NCBI GenBank assembly: GCA_947643165.1
Contig: CANRVB010000016.1
Location: 1 to 55,031 of the forward strand
Reading direction: 5' to 3'
Source of the DNA: an uncultured Porphyromonadaceae bacterium
GTDB lineage: Bacteria > Bacteroidota > Bacteroidia > Bacteroidales > Muribaculaceae
DNA length: 55,031 nt
The position numbers and the translations under genes were made by a program. Shown here one piece after another: positions 24,800-33,726 of the stretch; the first letter of the stretch is position 1; every line of letters begins with the position of its first letter. Under the pieces are notes generated by a model. That model did no database searches, had not been told where the DNA came from, and saw only the letters and a list, made by a program, of their open reading frames with translations.

Positions 24800-24822
24800 T
24801 CGGGCAAAACTGCTTATATTTA
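24793..24822 (+). promoter_or_regulatory. Candidate promoter of the EF-G2-like gene
   Basis: TTG (24793-24795), exactly 19 bases, TATATTTA (24815-24822), one base off TAnnTTTG. A leader of about 80 nt follows. Confidence 0.55.
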
Positions 24823-24907
24823 GACCGTGATTGGGAAGCAAGAGTGACAAACTCGTTTTCCAGCCACATAAAAAACAGGAAATTCTACACCATAAACTTC
24901 TAATATC

Positions 24908-27070
24908 ATGAAAGTTTATCAGACCAATGAAATCAAAAACATAGCCCTGCTCGGAAGCAAGGGCTCGGGTAAGACCACACTCGCAGAGTCGATGCTCTAT
25001 GAGTGTGGAGTGATAAAACGTCGCGGTACTATCGAAGCAAAGAATACGGTAAGCGATTATTTTCCCGTAGAAAAGGAATATGGATACTCAGTATTCTCGA
25101 CAATATTCTATGCCGAGTTTCTCGGAAAGAAGCTCAACGTGATAGATTGCCCTGGTGCGGATGATTTCGTTGGAAACGCCATCACGGCGCTCAACGTGAC
25201 AGACACCGGTGTTATACTTATCGATGCCCAGTATGGTGTAGAGGTCGGCACACAGAATATATTCAGGACCTGCTCGTCGGTAAAGAAGCCTGTAATATTT
25301 GCTATCAACCAGCTTGATGGCGAAAAGGCCGACTATGAGAACGTATTGGAACAAATGCGTGATATCTTCGGCCCGAAGATCACTCCGATACAGTATCCCT
25401 TGCAGTGTGGTCCTGGCTTCAATGCCATGATCGATGTGCTCCTCATGAAGAAGTATTCATGGGGTCCGGATGGTGGTGTGCCTACGATCGAGGAGATCCC
25501 GGAGGAGGAAAAAGAGCGTGCACAGGAATTGCATCAACAACTTGTGGAGGCTGCCGCCGAGAACGATGAGACTCTGATGGAGAAATTCTTCGAGCAGGGT
25601 CACCTGACCGAAGATGAGATGCGCGAAGGTATAAGAAAGGGTCTGATAGACCGGTCGATATATCCGGTATTCTGTGTGAGCGCACTTAAAGACATGGGTG
25701 TCCGCCGCATGATGGAGTTCCTGGGCAATGTCGTACCATTCGTTGAAGATATGCCGGCTCCGGTAAATACTGCCGGTCAGGAGGTTAAACCCGATTCCAA
25801 TGGACCGCTGAGCTTGTTTGTATTCAAGACCACCATCGAACCGCATATCGGCGAGGTGAGCTATTTCAAGGTTATGTCGGGCACTCTCAACGCCGGTGAT
25901 GACCTTGAGAACATCGACAGAGGCTCCAAGGAACGTCTGGCTCAGATATTCTGTGTTTGCGGTCAGATAAAGACGCCTGTCGACAAGCTATGTGCCGGTG
26001 ATATAGGCGCTACTGTGAAGCTTAAAGATGTGCGAACCGGCAATACTTTGGACGCAAAGGGTTGTGACTGGACATATGACTTCATAAAATATCCTGCTCC
26101 GAAATATCAACGTGCCATACGCCCGCAGACAGAGAGCGATGCGGAGAAACTGTCGGCCATACTTACACGTATGCATGAAGAGGATCCGACGTGGGTAATC
26201 GAGCAGTCGAAGGAACTCAAACAGACCATTCTGAAGGGGCAGGGCGAATTCCATCTCCGTACTCTGAAATGGCGCGTTGAAAACAACGACAAGTTGCCGA
26301 TTGTGTTCGATGAACCTAAGATACCCTATCGTGAGACAATCACCAAGGCTGCGCGTGCCGATTACCGTCACAAGAAACAGTCCGGTGGATCAGGCCAGTT
26401 CGGCGAAGTACATCTGATCATAGAACCTTATACCGATGGAATGCCTGCACCTACAAGCTATCGTTTCGGCAATCAGGAGTATGTAATGAAGGTGCGTGAC
26501 ACCCAGGAGATACCTCTTGACTGGGGTGGCAAACTTGTAGTGTGCGACTGTATTGTCGGTGGTGCGATTGATTCACGTTTCATCCCGGCGATAGTGAAGG
26601 GCCTCATGGACCGTATGGAGCAGGGTCCGCTGACCGGATCGTACGCCCGCGACGTCAGGGTATGTATATATGATGGCAAGATGCATCCGGTAGATTCTAA
26701 CGAGATATCATTCCGTCTTGCGGGCCGCAACGCATTCAGCGAGGCATTCCGCAATGCCAATCCCAAGATACTTGAGCCTGTATATGATGTAGAGGTGATA
26801 GTGCCGAGCGATGCTATGGGCGATGTGATGGGTGATCTGCAAGGACGTCGTGCCGTGATAATGGGTATGTCGAGCGACAACGGCTTTGAAAAGATCCAGG
26901 CACGTGTTCCGCTGAAAGAGATGTCGAGCTATTCTACAGCTCTCAGCTCTATCACAGGTGGCCGCAGTTCGTTTACAATGTCGTTTGCAGACTATGAGCT
27001 TGTTCCTGGCGATGTTCAAGAAAAGCTTCTTAAGGCTTACGCTGAGAAGACAGCCGGAACTGAAGATTGA
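24908..27070 (+). CDS. fusA2: Elongation factor G paralogue, EF-G2 type
   Basis: The 720-residue protein has the five-domain EF-G layout, but its GTPase motifs are altered. The P-loop is intact (GSKGSGKTTL, residues 16-25). The G3 motif reads DCPGADDF, so Ala84 stands where EF-G has the catalytic His (DTPGHVDF), and the G4 site is NQLDG instead of NKMD. Domain IV (KKQSGGSGQFGEVHLIIEP) and domain V are well kept. Bacteroides EF-G2 was reported to promote translocation without GTP hydrolysis and to matter in carbon limitation and gut colonisation. The altered motifs here agree with that. It is divergent from lon and ends at a strong terminator. Confidence 0.9.
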   Translation: MKVYQTNEIKNIALLGSKGSGKTTLAESMLYECGVIKRRGTIEAKNTVSDYFPVEKEYGYSVFSTIFYAEFLGKKLNVIDCPGADDFVGNAITALNVTDTGVILIDAQYGVEVGTQNIFRTCSSVKKPVIFAINQLDGEKADYENVLEQMRDIFGPKITPIQYPLQCGPGFNAMIDVLLMKKYSWGPDGGVPTIEEIPEEEKERAQELHQQLVEAAAENDETLMEKFFEQGHLTEDEMREGIRKGLIDRSIYPVFCVSALKDMGVRRMMEFLGNVVPFVEDMPAPVNTAGQEVKPDSNGPLSLFVFKTTIEPHIGEVSYFKVMSGTLNAGDDLENIDRGSKERLAQIFCVCGQIKTPVDKLCAGDIGATVKLKDVRTGNTLDAKGCDWTYDFIKYPAPKYQRAIRPQTESDAEKLSAILTRMHEEDPTWVIEQSKELKQTILKGQGEFHLRTLKWRVENNDKLPIVFDEPKIPYRETITKAARADYRHKKQSGGSGQFGEVHLIIEPYTDGMPAPTSYRFGNQEYVMKVRDTQEIPLDWGGKLVVCDCIVGGAIDSRFIPAIVKGLMDRMEQGPLTGSYARDVRVCIYDGKMHPVDSNEISFRLAGRNAFSEAFRNANPKILEPVYDVEVIVPSDAMGDVMGDLQGRRAVIMGMSSDNGFEKIQARVPLKEMSSYSTALSSITGGRSSFTMSFADYELVPGDVQEKLLKAYAEKTAGTED

Positions 27071-27092
27071 TGAGATCTGACTTATTTAAATA

Positions 27093-27133
27093 AAGGAGGC
27101 CGATGTGCATAAGAATTGCGCATCGGCCTCCTT
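27093..27133. terminator. Bidirectional terminator between fusA2 and the thiamine operon
   Basis: A 16-bp stem with one G-U pair (27093-27108 with 27118-27133) closes a 9-base loop between the convergent genes. Confidence 0.75.
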
Positions 27134-27170
27134 CGTTATATCAATATAATTTGACAATCAAATAGGATAA

Positions 27171-27992
27171 TCAATGCCATAAGTTATGGAAATGACATAC
27201 GGGGCCGTGTCCCTTTCCGATAGAATATTCAGCACCTGCAGCTATAGCGGCATTGATATATTCTTTGCCTGAGCTGACAGCCATATCGAGATCGGCTCCT
27301 TTGGCAAGCCATGCAGCGATGGCTGAGGACAGTGTACATCCGGTGCCATGTGTATTGGGGGTATCGATCCTATCGGTAGTAAAGTGCAGGAAGTGATCAT
27401 CTTCTGCATTATAGAACACATCGGTCAGTTTGTCATCGACAAGATGGCCGGCTTTGAGCATAACCGATACTTTGCTGTCGGGGTATAAAGCTGACAGCTG
27501 CCGGGCTGCGTCTTCCAACTGGTCCTGATGATTGATCGTCATTCCGAGCAACATTGACGCTTCCGGCAGATTGGGTGTGATGATGCGGCAATAAGGCATC
27601 AGTTCATCACGCAGTGTGCGTATTGCATCGACTTCAAGCAAGGGGTCTCCTGAAGTTGCAACCATCACCGGATCGAGCACTATGTTTCTGACTTCCGGGT
27701 ATTGGCGCAATGTCGACAGAACTGTGCGGATGAGCGATGAGTTGTGCAGCATACCTATCTTTACGGCATCGGCTCCAATATCGGATAAGACTGAGCGTAT
27801 CTGTCCGGCTACAAAATCATCGGGTATGGAATGTACGCCATACACACCGCAGGTATTCTCATCGACTACGGCTACAATGGCAGATGAACCGTATACACCG
27901 AGAGCCGAAAAAGTTTTCAGATCGGCTTGTAGTCCGGCTCCACCTGAGGGGTCTGATCCAGCTATGGTCAGAGCTGTTGTATATTTCTTCAT
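27171..27992 (-). CDS. thiD: Hydroxymethylpyrimidine/phosphomethylpyrimidine kinase
   Basis: The 273-residue ribokinase-fold protein has TIAGSDPSGGAGLQADLKTF at the N-terminus (HMP binding) and the anion-hole motif NTHGTGCTLSSAIAA near the C-terminus. It phosphorylates HMP and HMP-P to HMP-PP for joining to the thiazole. It is the last gene of the operon, 3 bases after tenA. Confidence 0.95.
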   Translation of the reverse strand: MKKYTTALTIAGSDPSGGAGLQADLKTFSALGVYGSSAIVAVVDENTCGVYGVHSIPDDFVAGQIRSVLSDIGADAVKIGMLHNSSLIRTVLSTLRQYPEVRNIVLDPVMVATSGDPLLEVDAIRTLRDELMPYCRIITPNLPEASMLLGMTINHQDQLEDAARQLSALYPDSKVSVMLKAGHLVDDKLTDVFYNAEDDHFLHFTTDRIDTPNTHGTGCTLSSAIAAWLAKGADLDMAVSSGKEYINAAIAAGAEYSIGKGHGPVCHFHNLWH

Positions 27993-27995
27993 GCT

Positions 27996-28652
27996 TTATC
28001 TTATTTCTTCAGGCCAATTTAGGTTGATGTAAGCGCTATGCCAGAATAGCCACTCCATGCGTGTACACTCAACAAAGATGTCGGACATCTGACGCCTGAT
28101 ATCGGGTGAGGCATTTTCGGCCAGACGGTTACATATGTCTATCGCGATAGCGGTTGATTTGTCGAATGTGGGATCTGAGTAGGTCGCTATCCAGCTGCTG
28201 TATGGGTTTGATGGCATACTGTGTGATGCGATATGTTTTCCTACACGCTGATACACCCAGAAGCATGGCAGTACGGCAGCAGCTTCCACCTCTACAGGCG
28301 CTTGCGATTGAGCTGTGAGAAGAGATGTGTACATCAGGCATGCCGGGGACATATTTTCGGGCCGTGACGTAAGAAATGATGAGTGCAGGGCCCGCTCAAC
28401 AGCTACACCGTCGAGGGCGAACTGCAGAAAGGCATCGGTCATGTCGCGGTCATCAAGGCGCGATGCTATATGAGACAGGACCTTGCAATATTTGCCCAAA
28501 TATAGACTGTCCTGACCGATATAGCGTTCGAAGATATCTTGGTCGAGGGTTCCATCGGCAAGATGACAAACGAACGGCAAGTTGAGAATTGCTCTGTATA
28601 TATGGTCGGCAAGAGCCCAGGATTGCTCAGCCCAGCTGACTTTATCTGTCAT
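27996..28652 (-). CDS. tenA: TenA-family aminopyrimidine aminohydrolase / thiaminase II
   Basis: The 218-residue all-helical protein has the TenA pattern: LPFVCHLADGTLDQDIFERY, IGQDSLYLGKYCKVL, LPCFWVYQRVGK, and the late HSAYINLNW. A Cys of the catalytic region is not assigned with certainty. The family recovers HMP from degraded thiamine (aminopyrimidine hydrolysis). In an operon without thiC this salvage route may be an important pyrimidine source. Confidence 0.88.
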   Translation of the reverse strand: MTDKVSWAEQSWALADHIYRAILNLPFVCHLADGTLDQDIFERYIGQDSLYLGKYCKVLSHIASRLDDRDMTDAFLQFALDGVAVERALHSSFLTSRPENMSPACLMYTSLLTAQSQAPVEVEAAAVLPCFWVYQRVGKHIASHSMPSNPYSSWIATYSDPTFDKSTAIAIDICNRLAENASPDIRRQMSDIFVECTRMEWLFWHSAYINLNWPEEIR

Positions 28653-28658
28653 AGATAA

Positions 28659-29357
28659 TTATTTGAATGCTGTTATAGCTACGTAATCGCCCGACTGATA
28701 ACCTTCGCTTGGATCCTCTGGTGTATTGTCGGAGTAGATTGGATGTGTAGTTAGAGTTTGTTTAAATTTCAGATCGGTGAATCCGTTGGCCTTAAGAAGA
28801 TCCACCTTTTCGGCTGTTGTCCGCCAGTTGGCGACATTCACCAGTTCTATGGGATACGGATTGACCGGATATGTATCTTTGAGCAATGGATGATTCCATG
28901 TGCCGAGAGCTTTGGCCAAATTGTAGAGTATTCCATAGGAACTCTCTTTGGGCACGTCAATCAGAATTATCCGTCCGCCCGGCCTGAGAGCTTTATATAC
29001 TTTCTTGATAACAAGTCCGAGATCGGAGATGTAGCCAGGACATCCGTTGAACAGTATCGTATCGTATTTATTCTCCGGATAATTGAATTCTTCGGCAGTA
29101 GCGACCGTTACGTTCATGCCACGTTTGACGGCTATTTCTGCCATTGCATGCGATGGTTCGACACCATCGTCTACGCAGATATCGTAATCCTTGCGCAGCA
29201 TCATCTCAAACAGACCGCTGCCGCAGCCTACAGAGAGAATCCTGCCGGCATCTTTGAGCGTTGACGCGACAAGCCGTATTTCCGAGTCAAGCACGTTGCG
29301 GTTTTCGAGAAACCAGGCATCGTATTCCGATGCGTATTTATCAAATCCTTTACTCAT
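28659..29357 (-). CDS. Class I SAM-dependent methyltransferase in the thiamine operon
   Basis: The 232-residue protein has the SAM-binding ILSVGCGSGLFEMML, the second-strand acidic DDGVEPSHAMAE, FNGCPGYISDLG, and ALRPGGRIILIDVP after the GxG-type motif. The fold is UbiE-like. It sits between thiF and tenA with 5-6-base spacers, clearly within the operon, yet no step of known thiamine synthesis needs a methyltransferase of this type. It may repair or detoxify an intermediate, or act on a thiamine-related compound. Confidence 0.85.
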   Translation of the reverse strand: MSKGFDKYASEYDAWFLENRNVLDSEIRLVASTLKDAGRILSVGCGSGLFEMMLRKDYDICVDDGVEPSHAMAEIAVKRGMNVTVATAEEFNYPENKYDTILFNGCPGYISDLGLVIKKVYKALRPGGRIILIDVPKESSYGILYNLAKALGTWNHPLLKDTYPVNPYPIELVNVANWRTTAEKVDLLKANGFTDLKFKQTLTTHPIYSDNTPEDPSEGYQSGDYVAITAFK

Positions 29358-29362
29358 GTTGT

Positions 29363-30061
29363 TTAGAAATCAATAATCATTGTTTGAAGAGATAGCGTGT
29401 CTATGGTGAACAGTCTGCCTTCGAGGGTGGTGCCATATCCAGAAAGCAATTTTATAGCTTCGTTGGCTTCGAGTGAGCCGATAACGCCAGGGAGAGGACC
29501 TATTACTCCATTCACCTTAGGCTTGAGTGAGCACAAATGGCTTCGGTCGGGATAAAGTTCGGTATATCTTCGGCCCAAGGTGTGGTTGAACACACTCAAT
29601 TGACCGCAGAATTCGCCTATCGACCCATATATCCACGGTTTGTGTAAACTGGCACATGTGTCATCTATCAGGTATCGTGTCCTGAAGTTATCGGTACAGT
29701 CTATCACCAGGTCGCAGTTTGATATAAGTCTGTCGGCATTTTCGGGTGTAATACCCTCAGCCTCGATATGAATGGTTATCTCACTGTTGAGAGACAAGAG
29801 ACGTTGGCGCGCGCATTCTACCTTAGGGCGGTCTACCTCATTTTCACAATAGAGGACCTGTCGCTGAAGATTGGATAAGCTCACTACGTCAGGATCGGCA
29901 AGGATAAGGGTACCTATGCCTGCTCCGGCCAGATAGGTTGAGACGCATGATCCAAGGCCACCGACTCCAACTATCAAAACTCTTGATCCGGATAGACGTT
30001 TTTGACCTTCCATGCCGATTTCATCAAGCATGGTCTGTCGGGAATATCGCTGAAAGTCCAT
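29363..30061 (-). CDS. thiF: ThiF-type E1-like adenylyltransferase lacking zinc cysteines
   Basis: The product has 232 residues from MDFQRYSRQTML. It has the ATP loop LIVGVGGLGS, LSNLQRQVLYCENEVDRPK and VIDCTDNFRTRYLIDD, all typical of ThiF/MoeB. It adenylates the ThiS C-terminus so that sulfur can be added. Where E. coli ThiF has the zinc-binding CxxC (CYRCLWPD) this protein has RYTELYPD, and no second CxxC follows, so zinc binding seems lost; one Cys (SHLCSL) remains nearby. An ATG at 30091 is an alternative start that would overlap thiH. Confidence 0.88.
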   Translation of the reverse strand: MDFQRYSRQTMLDEIGMEGQKRLSGSRVLIVGVGGLGSCVSTYLAGAGIGTLILADPDVVSLSNLQRQVLYCENEVDRPKVECARQRLLSLNSEITIHIEAEGITPENADRLISNCDLVIDCTDNFRTRYLIDDTCASLHKPWIYGSIGEFCGQLSVFNHTLGRRYTELYPDRSHLCSLKPKVNGVIGPLPGVIGSLEANEAIKLLSGYGTTLEGRLFTIDTLSLQTMIIDF

Positions 30062-30074
30062 ATATGGGTATCTG

Positions 30075-31205
30075 TCAATTGGATTTTGCATCAGCAATGT
30101 CGAACACGCGGTCCCAATCTTTCCAGACCGGTTCGCGGCCGAGGCGACGCAGATCTTCCGCGACCATATCGGGCGATGCACTGTCGCTTATTGCAAATTG
30201 CTCGAGGGCGTCCACATGGGTTGCGTAGCCACCCGGTTCTGTCCGCGATCCTGCGCTCATGGTTGTCACTCCGAGTGTGGCCATATTGTTGCGGAATTTA
30301 TGGTCCTCGCGTGTGGAATATGAGATGTCGACATCCGGATCGAAGATCCTGAAGGCAAAAGTCAGCTGCGCGAGTTCTCTGTCGCTCATCACAACGTTTG
30401 GCTGGAACCCGGATTCAGATGGACGCATACGGGGGAAATTGACCGAATACTTTGTGCGCCAGTAAGTCTTGCGCAGGTATGAAAGGTGTCTTGCCATCAT
30501 TGTGACATCCGTACGCCAGTCTTCAAGGCCTATAAGAACCCCCATTCCGATTTTATGAACTCCAGCCATACCCATCCGGTCGAAACCGTTCAGCCTCCAC
30601 TCAAAGTTGCTTTTCATGCCTGCCGGATGATATATTTTATATCGGTTGCGGTTGTATGTCTCCTGAAAGCATACGACGCCGTTCAGTCCGGAATACGTGA
30701 GCCGCTTATAGTCGTCAGTGCTCAGAGGCATAACTTCAATGGTGAGGTTGCTGAAATAAGGGCGGCAAACCTGAAGTGCTTTTTCCAGATAGTCTGTACC
30801 TGCAAGTTTCGGATTTTCTCCGGTCACGAGCAACAGGTTTTCAAAAGGTCCGAGCTTCTTTATGGCTTTGCATTCTTGTTCTATCTCCTCCGGCGTCAAA
30901 ATGACACGTTTGAACTTATTATGATGATTGAATCCGCAATAAACACATGAGTTGGTGCATGAGTTGGTGATATATAGCGGTATGAACATCGATATTGTTT
31001 TACCGAAGCGTTGTTCGGTGATGGCACGGCTTTTGCGGGCCATTTGTTCAAGATATGGAGCGGCTGCGGGCGATATGAGAGCCATGAAATCGTGGTCGTC
31101 AAGATGACTTTTTGTCAAGGCCCGTTCGACATCCGCCGATGTCATGGCCATGATCATATCGGTCGTGGCGTTCCAATCGTATTGGTCGAGTACGTCAGAA
31201 AACAT
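30075..31205 (-). CDS. thiH: 2-iminoacetate synthase (radical SAM tyrosine lyase)
   Basis: The 376-residue protein has the radical-SAM cysteines in TNSCTNSCVYCGFNHHN, then LVTGENPKLAG, and the conserved CFQETYNR. It cleaves tyrosine to dehydroglycine and p-cresol for thiazole formation. It lies directly after thiG, where Bacteroides operons often place thiC first. The presence of ThiH rather than ThiO fits an anaerobe. Confidence 0.95.
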   Translation of the reverse strand: MFSDVLDQYDWNATTDMIMAMTSADVERALTKSHLDDHDFMALISPAAAPYLEQMARKSRAITEQRFGKTISMFIPLYITNSCTNSCVYCGFNHHNKFKRVILTPEEIEQECKAIKKLGPFENLLLVTGENPKLAGTDYLEKALQVCRPYFSNLTIEVMPLSTDDYKRLTYSGLNGVVCFQETYNRNRYKIYHPAGMKSNFEWRLNGFDRMGMAGVHKIGMGVLIGLEDWRTDVTMMARHLSYLRKTYWRTKYSVNFPRMRPSESGFQPNVVMSDRELAQLTFAFRIFDPDVDISYSTREDHKFRNNMATLGVTTMSAGSRTEPGGYATHVDALEQFAISDSASPDMVAEDLRRLGREPVWKDWDRVFDIADAKSN

Positions 31206-31210
31206 AGTTG

Positions 31211-31978
31211 TCAGTCAAGAAAGGATGTTAATGGGCTGGAAGCTTGCGCACTATCGCATACTGCGCCAAGTCCTGCCTCAAATGCTTCACGTCCGGCTAT
31301 TGTAGCCTGGGCAAAAGCTTTAGCCATGCGTACCGGATCGGCTGATACGGCTATCGCTGTATTGACAAGCACTGCATCAGCTCCCATCTCCATGGCCTCT
31401 GCTGCGTGGGATGGTGCGCCAAGTCCTGCATCTACAACTACCGGTACGCGGCTCTGTTCTATTATTATGCGCAGCATATCGCGTGTCACCAATCCCTTGT
31501 TCGAACCGATCGGTGCGGCCAGTGGCATGACAGTTGCCGCTCCGGCATCTTCAAGTCGCTTGCATAGTACCGGATCAGCCTGTATGTATGGCAGCACGAT
31601 GAATCCCATGGCTGCGAGTTTCTCGGTAGCTTTAAGAGTTTCTATCGGATCGGGCAGGAGATAGCGTGGATCGGGATGGATCTCCAGTTTCAGAAAATTG
31701 GTTCCGAAAGCTTCGCGGGCAAGTTGTGCTGCAAAAATTGCTTCTTCGGCATTTCTTACGCCCGACGTGTTTGGTAAGATCTGTACACCATCGGTTAAGA
31801 TATGACGCAGCATGTCATCTTCGCGGTTGTCCATGTCAATGCGTTTCATGGCTACTGTCACCATCTGTGATTCAGATGCCTTTATTGCTTCGGCCATTAC
31901 ATGGTTGCTTTTGAACTTTCCGGTACCCACAAAGAGTCGCGAACAAAACTCTTTGCCACCTATTATAAGATTGCTCAT
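31211..31978 (-). CDS. thiG: Thiazole synthase
   Basis: The 255-residue TIM-barrel protein has [33 protein letters not shown], and the Schiff-base/phosphate region [20 protein letters not shown] with VNTAIA. It builds thiazole phosphate from DXP, dehydroglycine and ThiS-thiocarboxylate. It is 5 bases from thiH and 7 from the thiE fusion. Confidence 0.95.
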   Translation of the reverse strand: MSNLIIGGKEFCSRLFVGTGKFKSNHVMAEAIKASESQMVTVAMKRIDMDNREDDMLRHILTDGVQILPNTSGVRNAEEAIFAAQLAREAFGTNFLKLEIHPDPRYLLPDPIETLKATEKLAAMGFIVLPYIQADPVLCKRLEDAGAATVMPLAAPIGSNKGLVTRDMLRIIIEQSRVPVVVDAGLGAPSHAAEAMEMGADAVLVNTAIAVSADPVRMAKAFAQATIAGREAFEAGLGAVCDSAQASSPLTSFLD

Positions 31979-31985
31979 CTGTTTA

Positions 31986-33179
31986 TTATTTGGATTGATT
32001 TATCAAATTGATTATTCCGGCAGTCTCGGCAATCGGATCGGGAGCGTTTATGATACACCCGCTCATGGCAATGCCGTTCACGCCAGTCCGTATCACTTCA
32101 CTTATATCGGAAGCCGTAATGCCACCTATTGCTACAATCGGAGCGCTTATGCCGTTTTCTTTCAGGAAGCCTGTAGCCAGTCTGTAGCCATTAAGCCCAA
32201 GCACCGGGCTTAGATTCTTTTTTGTGGTGGTGAAGCGGAATGGACCGTATCCTATGTAATCGGCTCCCGATCTTAGCGCTTCCATAATATCGTCGGTAGT
32301 ATTTGCTGTCGCGCCTATTATAGTGTGCGGTCCTAGAATATGTCGAGCTTCAGAAATCGCCATATCGTTTTTCCCCAGGTGAACACCATCGGCTCCGCAT
32401 ATTTCAACCAGCTCCACGTGATCGTCCAATATAAAGATCGAATTATGTTTCCGACAGATATCCGCAATCTCTTTTCCGGCAGATATGATCTGTTGCTCGG
32501 ATGCATTCTTCCAACGTAACTGTACCCATCTGCAGCCACCTTCGATTGCCTCGCGTACCTGTCGTATGGCATCAGTTTCAGATGAGGGATGAGTGATGAA
32601 CTGGAGTTTGAATTTATCGATGTCGATATTCGTGCGCCACGCGCCTGAAAGCATTGCAGCCCCATCAAATCCGGCATCTTCTACAGTACCTGTCAAGTCA
32701 TCTGTAATTCCGCCGAGAGCTATGATGGGTACACGTCGCTCGCTTTTGAGCATGGAGTCAAGCTCATGTCTATTGAAACTATTGCTATAGCCCGGCTTTG
32801 ATAAGCTTGAGTATATGGGGCTAAGAGTCGCGTATGTGTAATCCTCAGCCTTTGAACATTCCTCAATAGAATGCAGTGATATGCTGACACGACCGTGCCA
32901 TTTTTCCGGACGCAATGGATTGCGCGAATTCAGATGGATTCCACCTATCCCATTTTGCGAAGCCATTTCAAAATGGCTATGTAGAGTAAGGCGGTGTCTC
33001 ATATCCGGATCAATATCACGGATAAGCGAATCCATTTCTACGGAAGTCGCATCTGGTTTCCGTATGTGCACGAAGTCAAATTTGTCATTACGCAACACCG
33101 ACTCTATGTATCCCGCCTCGTTTTTATAAAAGTAGGGCGGGGTAATGGCAATTCGTATAAACTTTTTATCAGCCACCAC
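31986..33179 (-). CDS. thiE: TenI-like domain fused to thiamine-phosphate synthase
   Basis: The 397-residue fusion has two related barrels. Residues 1 to about 195 are TenI-like ([44 protein letters not shown]); TenI is a thiazole tautomerase. Residues from about 200 are Thi[57 protein letters not shown] and IVAIGGI. ThiE couples HMP-PP and thiazole phosphate. The N-terminal half is diverged; whether it is catalytic cannot be judged. Its start overlaps thiS by 11 bases. Confidence 0.92.
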   Translation of the reverse strand: MVADKKFIRIAITPPYFYKNEAGYIESVLRNDKFDFVHIRKPDATSVEMDSLIRDIDPDMRHRLTLHSHFEMASQNGIGGIHLNSRNPLRPEKWHGRVSISLHSIEECSKAEDYTYATLSPIYSSLSKPGYSNSFNRHELDSMLKSERRVPIIALGGITDDLTGTVEDAGFDGAAMLSGAWRTNIDIDKFKLQFITHPSSETDAIRQVREAIEGGCRWVQLRWKNASEQQIISAGKEIADICRKHNSIFILDDHVELVEICGADGVHLGKNDMAISEARHILGPHTIIGATANTTDDIMEALRSGADYIGYGPFRFTTTKKNLSPVLGLNGYRLATGFLKENGISAPIVAIGGITASDISEVIRTGVNGIAMSGCIINAPDPIAETAGIINLINQSK

Positions 33180-33372
33180 AAACCGCCTTTATGACAATTA
33201 TATTCAATCCGTCGGTCAATGGACAGTTGTTCCATTCCGAACGGCTGATCACAGAGCTGTTGATGGCAACAGCCATACCCGGAACATCAAGGCCTTCATG
33301 GGCCAGCAGTTGTGCAAGAGTGGTGATTGAATCATTCACCTCAATCTCACGGTTATTGATTTCTACTTTCAT
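33169..33372 (-). CDS. thiS: Sulfur carrier protein ThiS
   Basis: The 67-residue ubiquitin-like protein starts MKVEINNREIEVND and ends in the required Gly-Gly (AVCGG), the site adenylated by ThiF and thiocarboxylated. The open frame extends upstream, but the family start and the distance from the riboswitch fix the ATG at 33372. It is the first gene of the operon. Confidence 0.93.
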   Translation of the reverse strand: MKVEINNREIEVNDSITTLAQLLAHEGLDVPGMAVAINSSVISRSEWNNCPLTDGLNIIVIKAVCGG

Positions 33373-33458
33373 ATAATGAATTGGTATTAAAGGAAAGTAG
33401 CACGCGAGAGAAGCGCATGATGTGGCAACTATTGATATCGCCAGCGGAAGAAGATTAT

Positions 33459-33562
33459 TCAAGTCCTTTCGTCGGTACTAACCGAATCAAGTTCCAAGGG
33501 TAAACAAGCTTTACGGCTTGTTTTCTCAGCCCGCTATCAGGTAGGGCACCCCTCTTGAGTGT
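33459..33562 (-). promoter_or_regulatory. TPP riboswitch (THI element)
   Basis: On the minus strand the conserved parts appear in order: GAGGGGUGCCC, GCGGGCUGAGA, an extra hairpin (ACAAGC...GCUUGU), then ACCCUUGGAACUUGAU, CGGUUAGUACCG and CGAAAGGA, closed by a CUCAAG/CUUGA stem. Binding of thiamine diphosphate would switch off the operon. The 86 bases to thiS show no clear U-tailed terminator, so control of translation is plausible. Confidence 0.95.
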
Positions 33563-33574
33563 AAACTTTCGGTG

Positions 33575-33582
33575 CAAAGATA
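33575..33582 (-). promoter_or_regulatory. -7 element of the thiamine operon
   Basis: TATCTTTG on the minus strand lies 12 bases before the riboswitch. A TTG at 33604-33606 gives a 21-base spacer. Confidence 0.6.
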
Positions 33583-33630
33583 CGTATAACTATCAGGTTT
33601 TGGCAAATATTTCTCAAAAAAAGAACAAAA

Positions 33631-33672
33631 AAAATCACTCCGCATGGCTTGTTGGCCGTGCGGAGTGATTTT
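33631..33672 (-). terminator. Intrinsic terminator of the small DNA-binding protein gene
   Basis: An 18-bp stem with one G-T pair (33631-33648 with 33655-33672) is followed on the minus strand by a run of eight T. It separates this gene from the thiamine promoter. Confidence 0.85.
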
Positions 33673-33726
33673 GATGAATTGCTCAACAATGTTGAGACTG
33701 ATGAGATACGTTCTCCTCGTAAAGCA

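Noticed and set aside
24647-24850. N-terminal extension of Lon
   Set aside because: The added residues are not Lon-like and cover a -7 element; the family start is at 24646.
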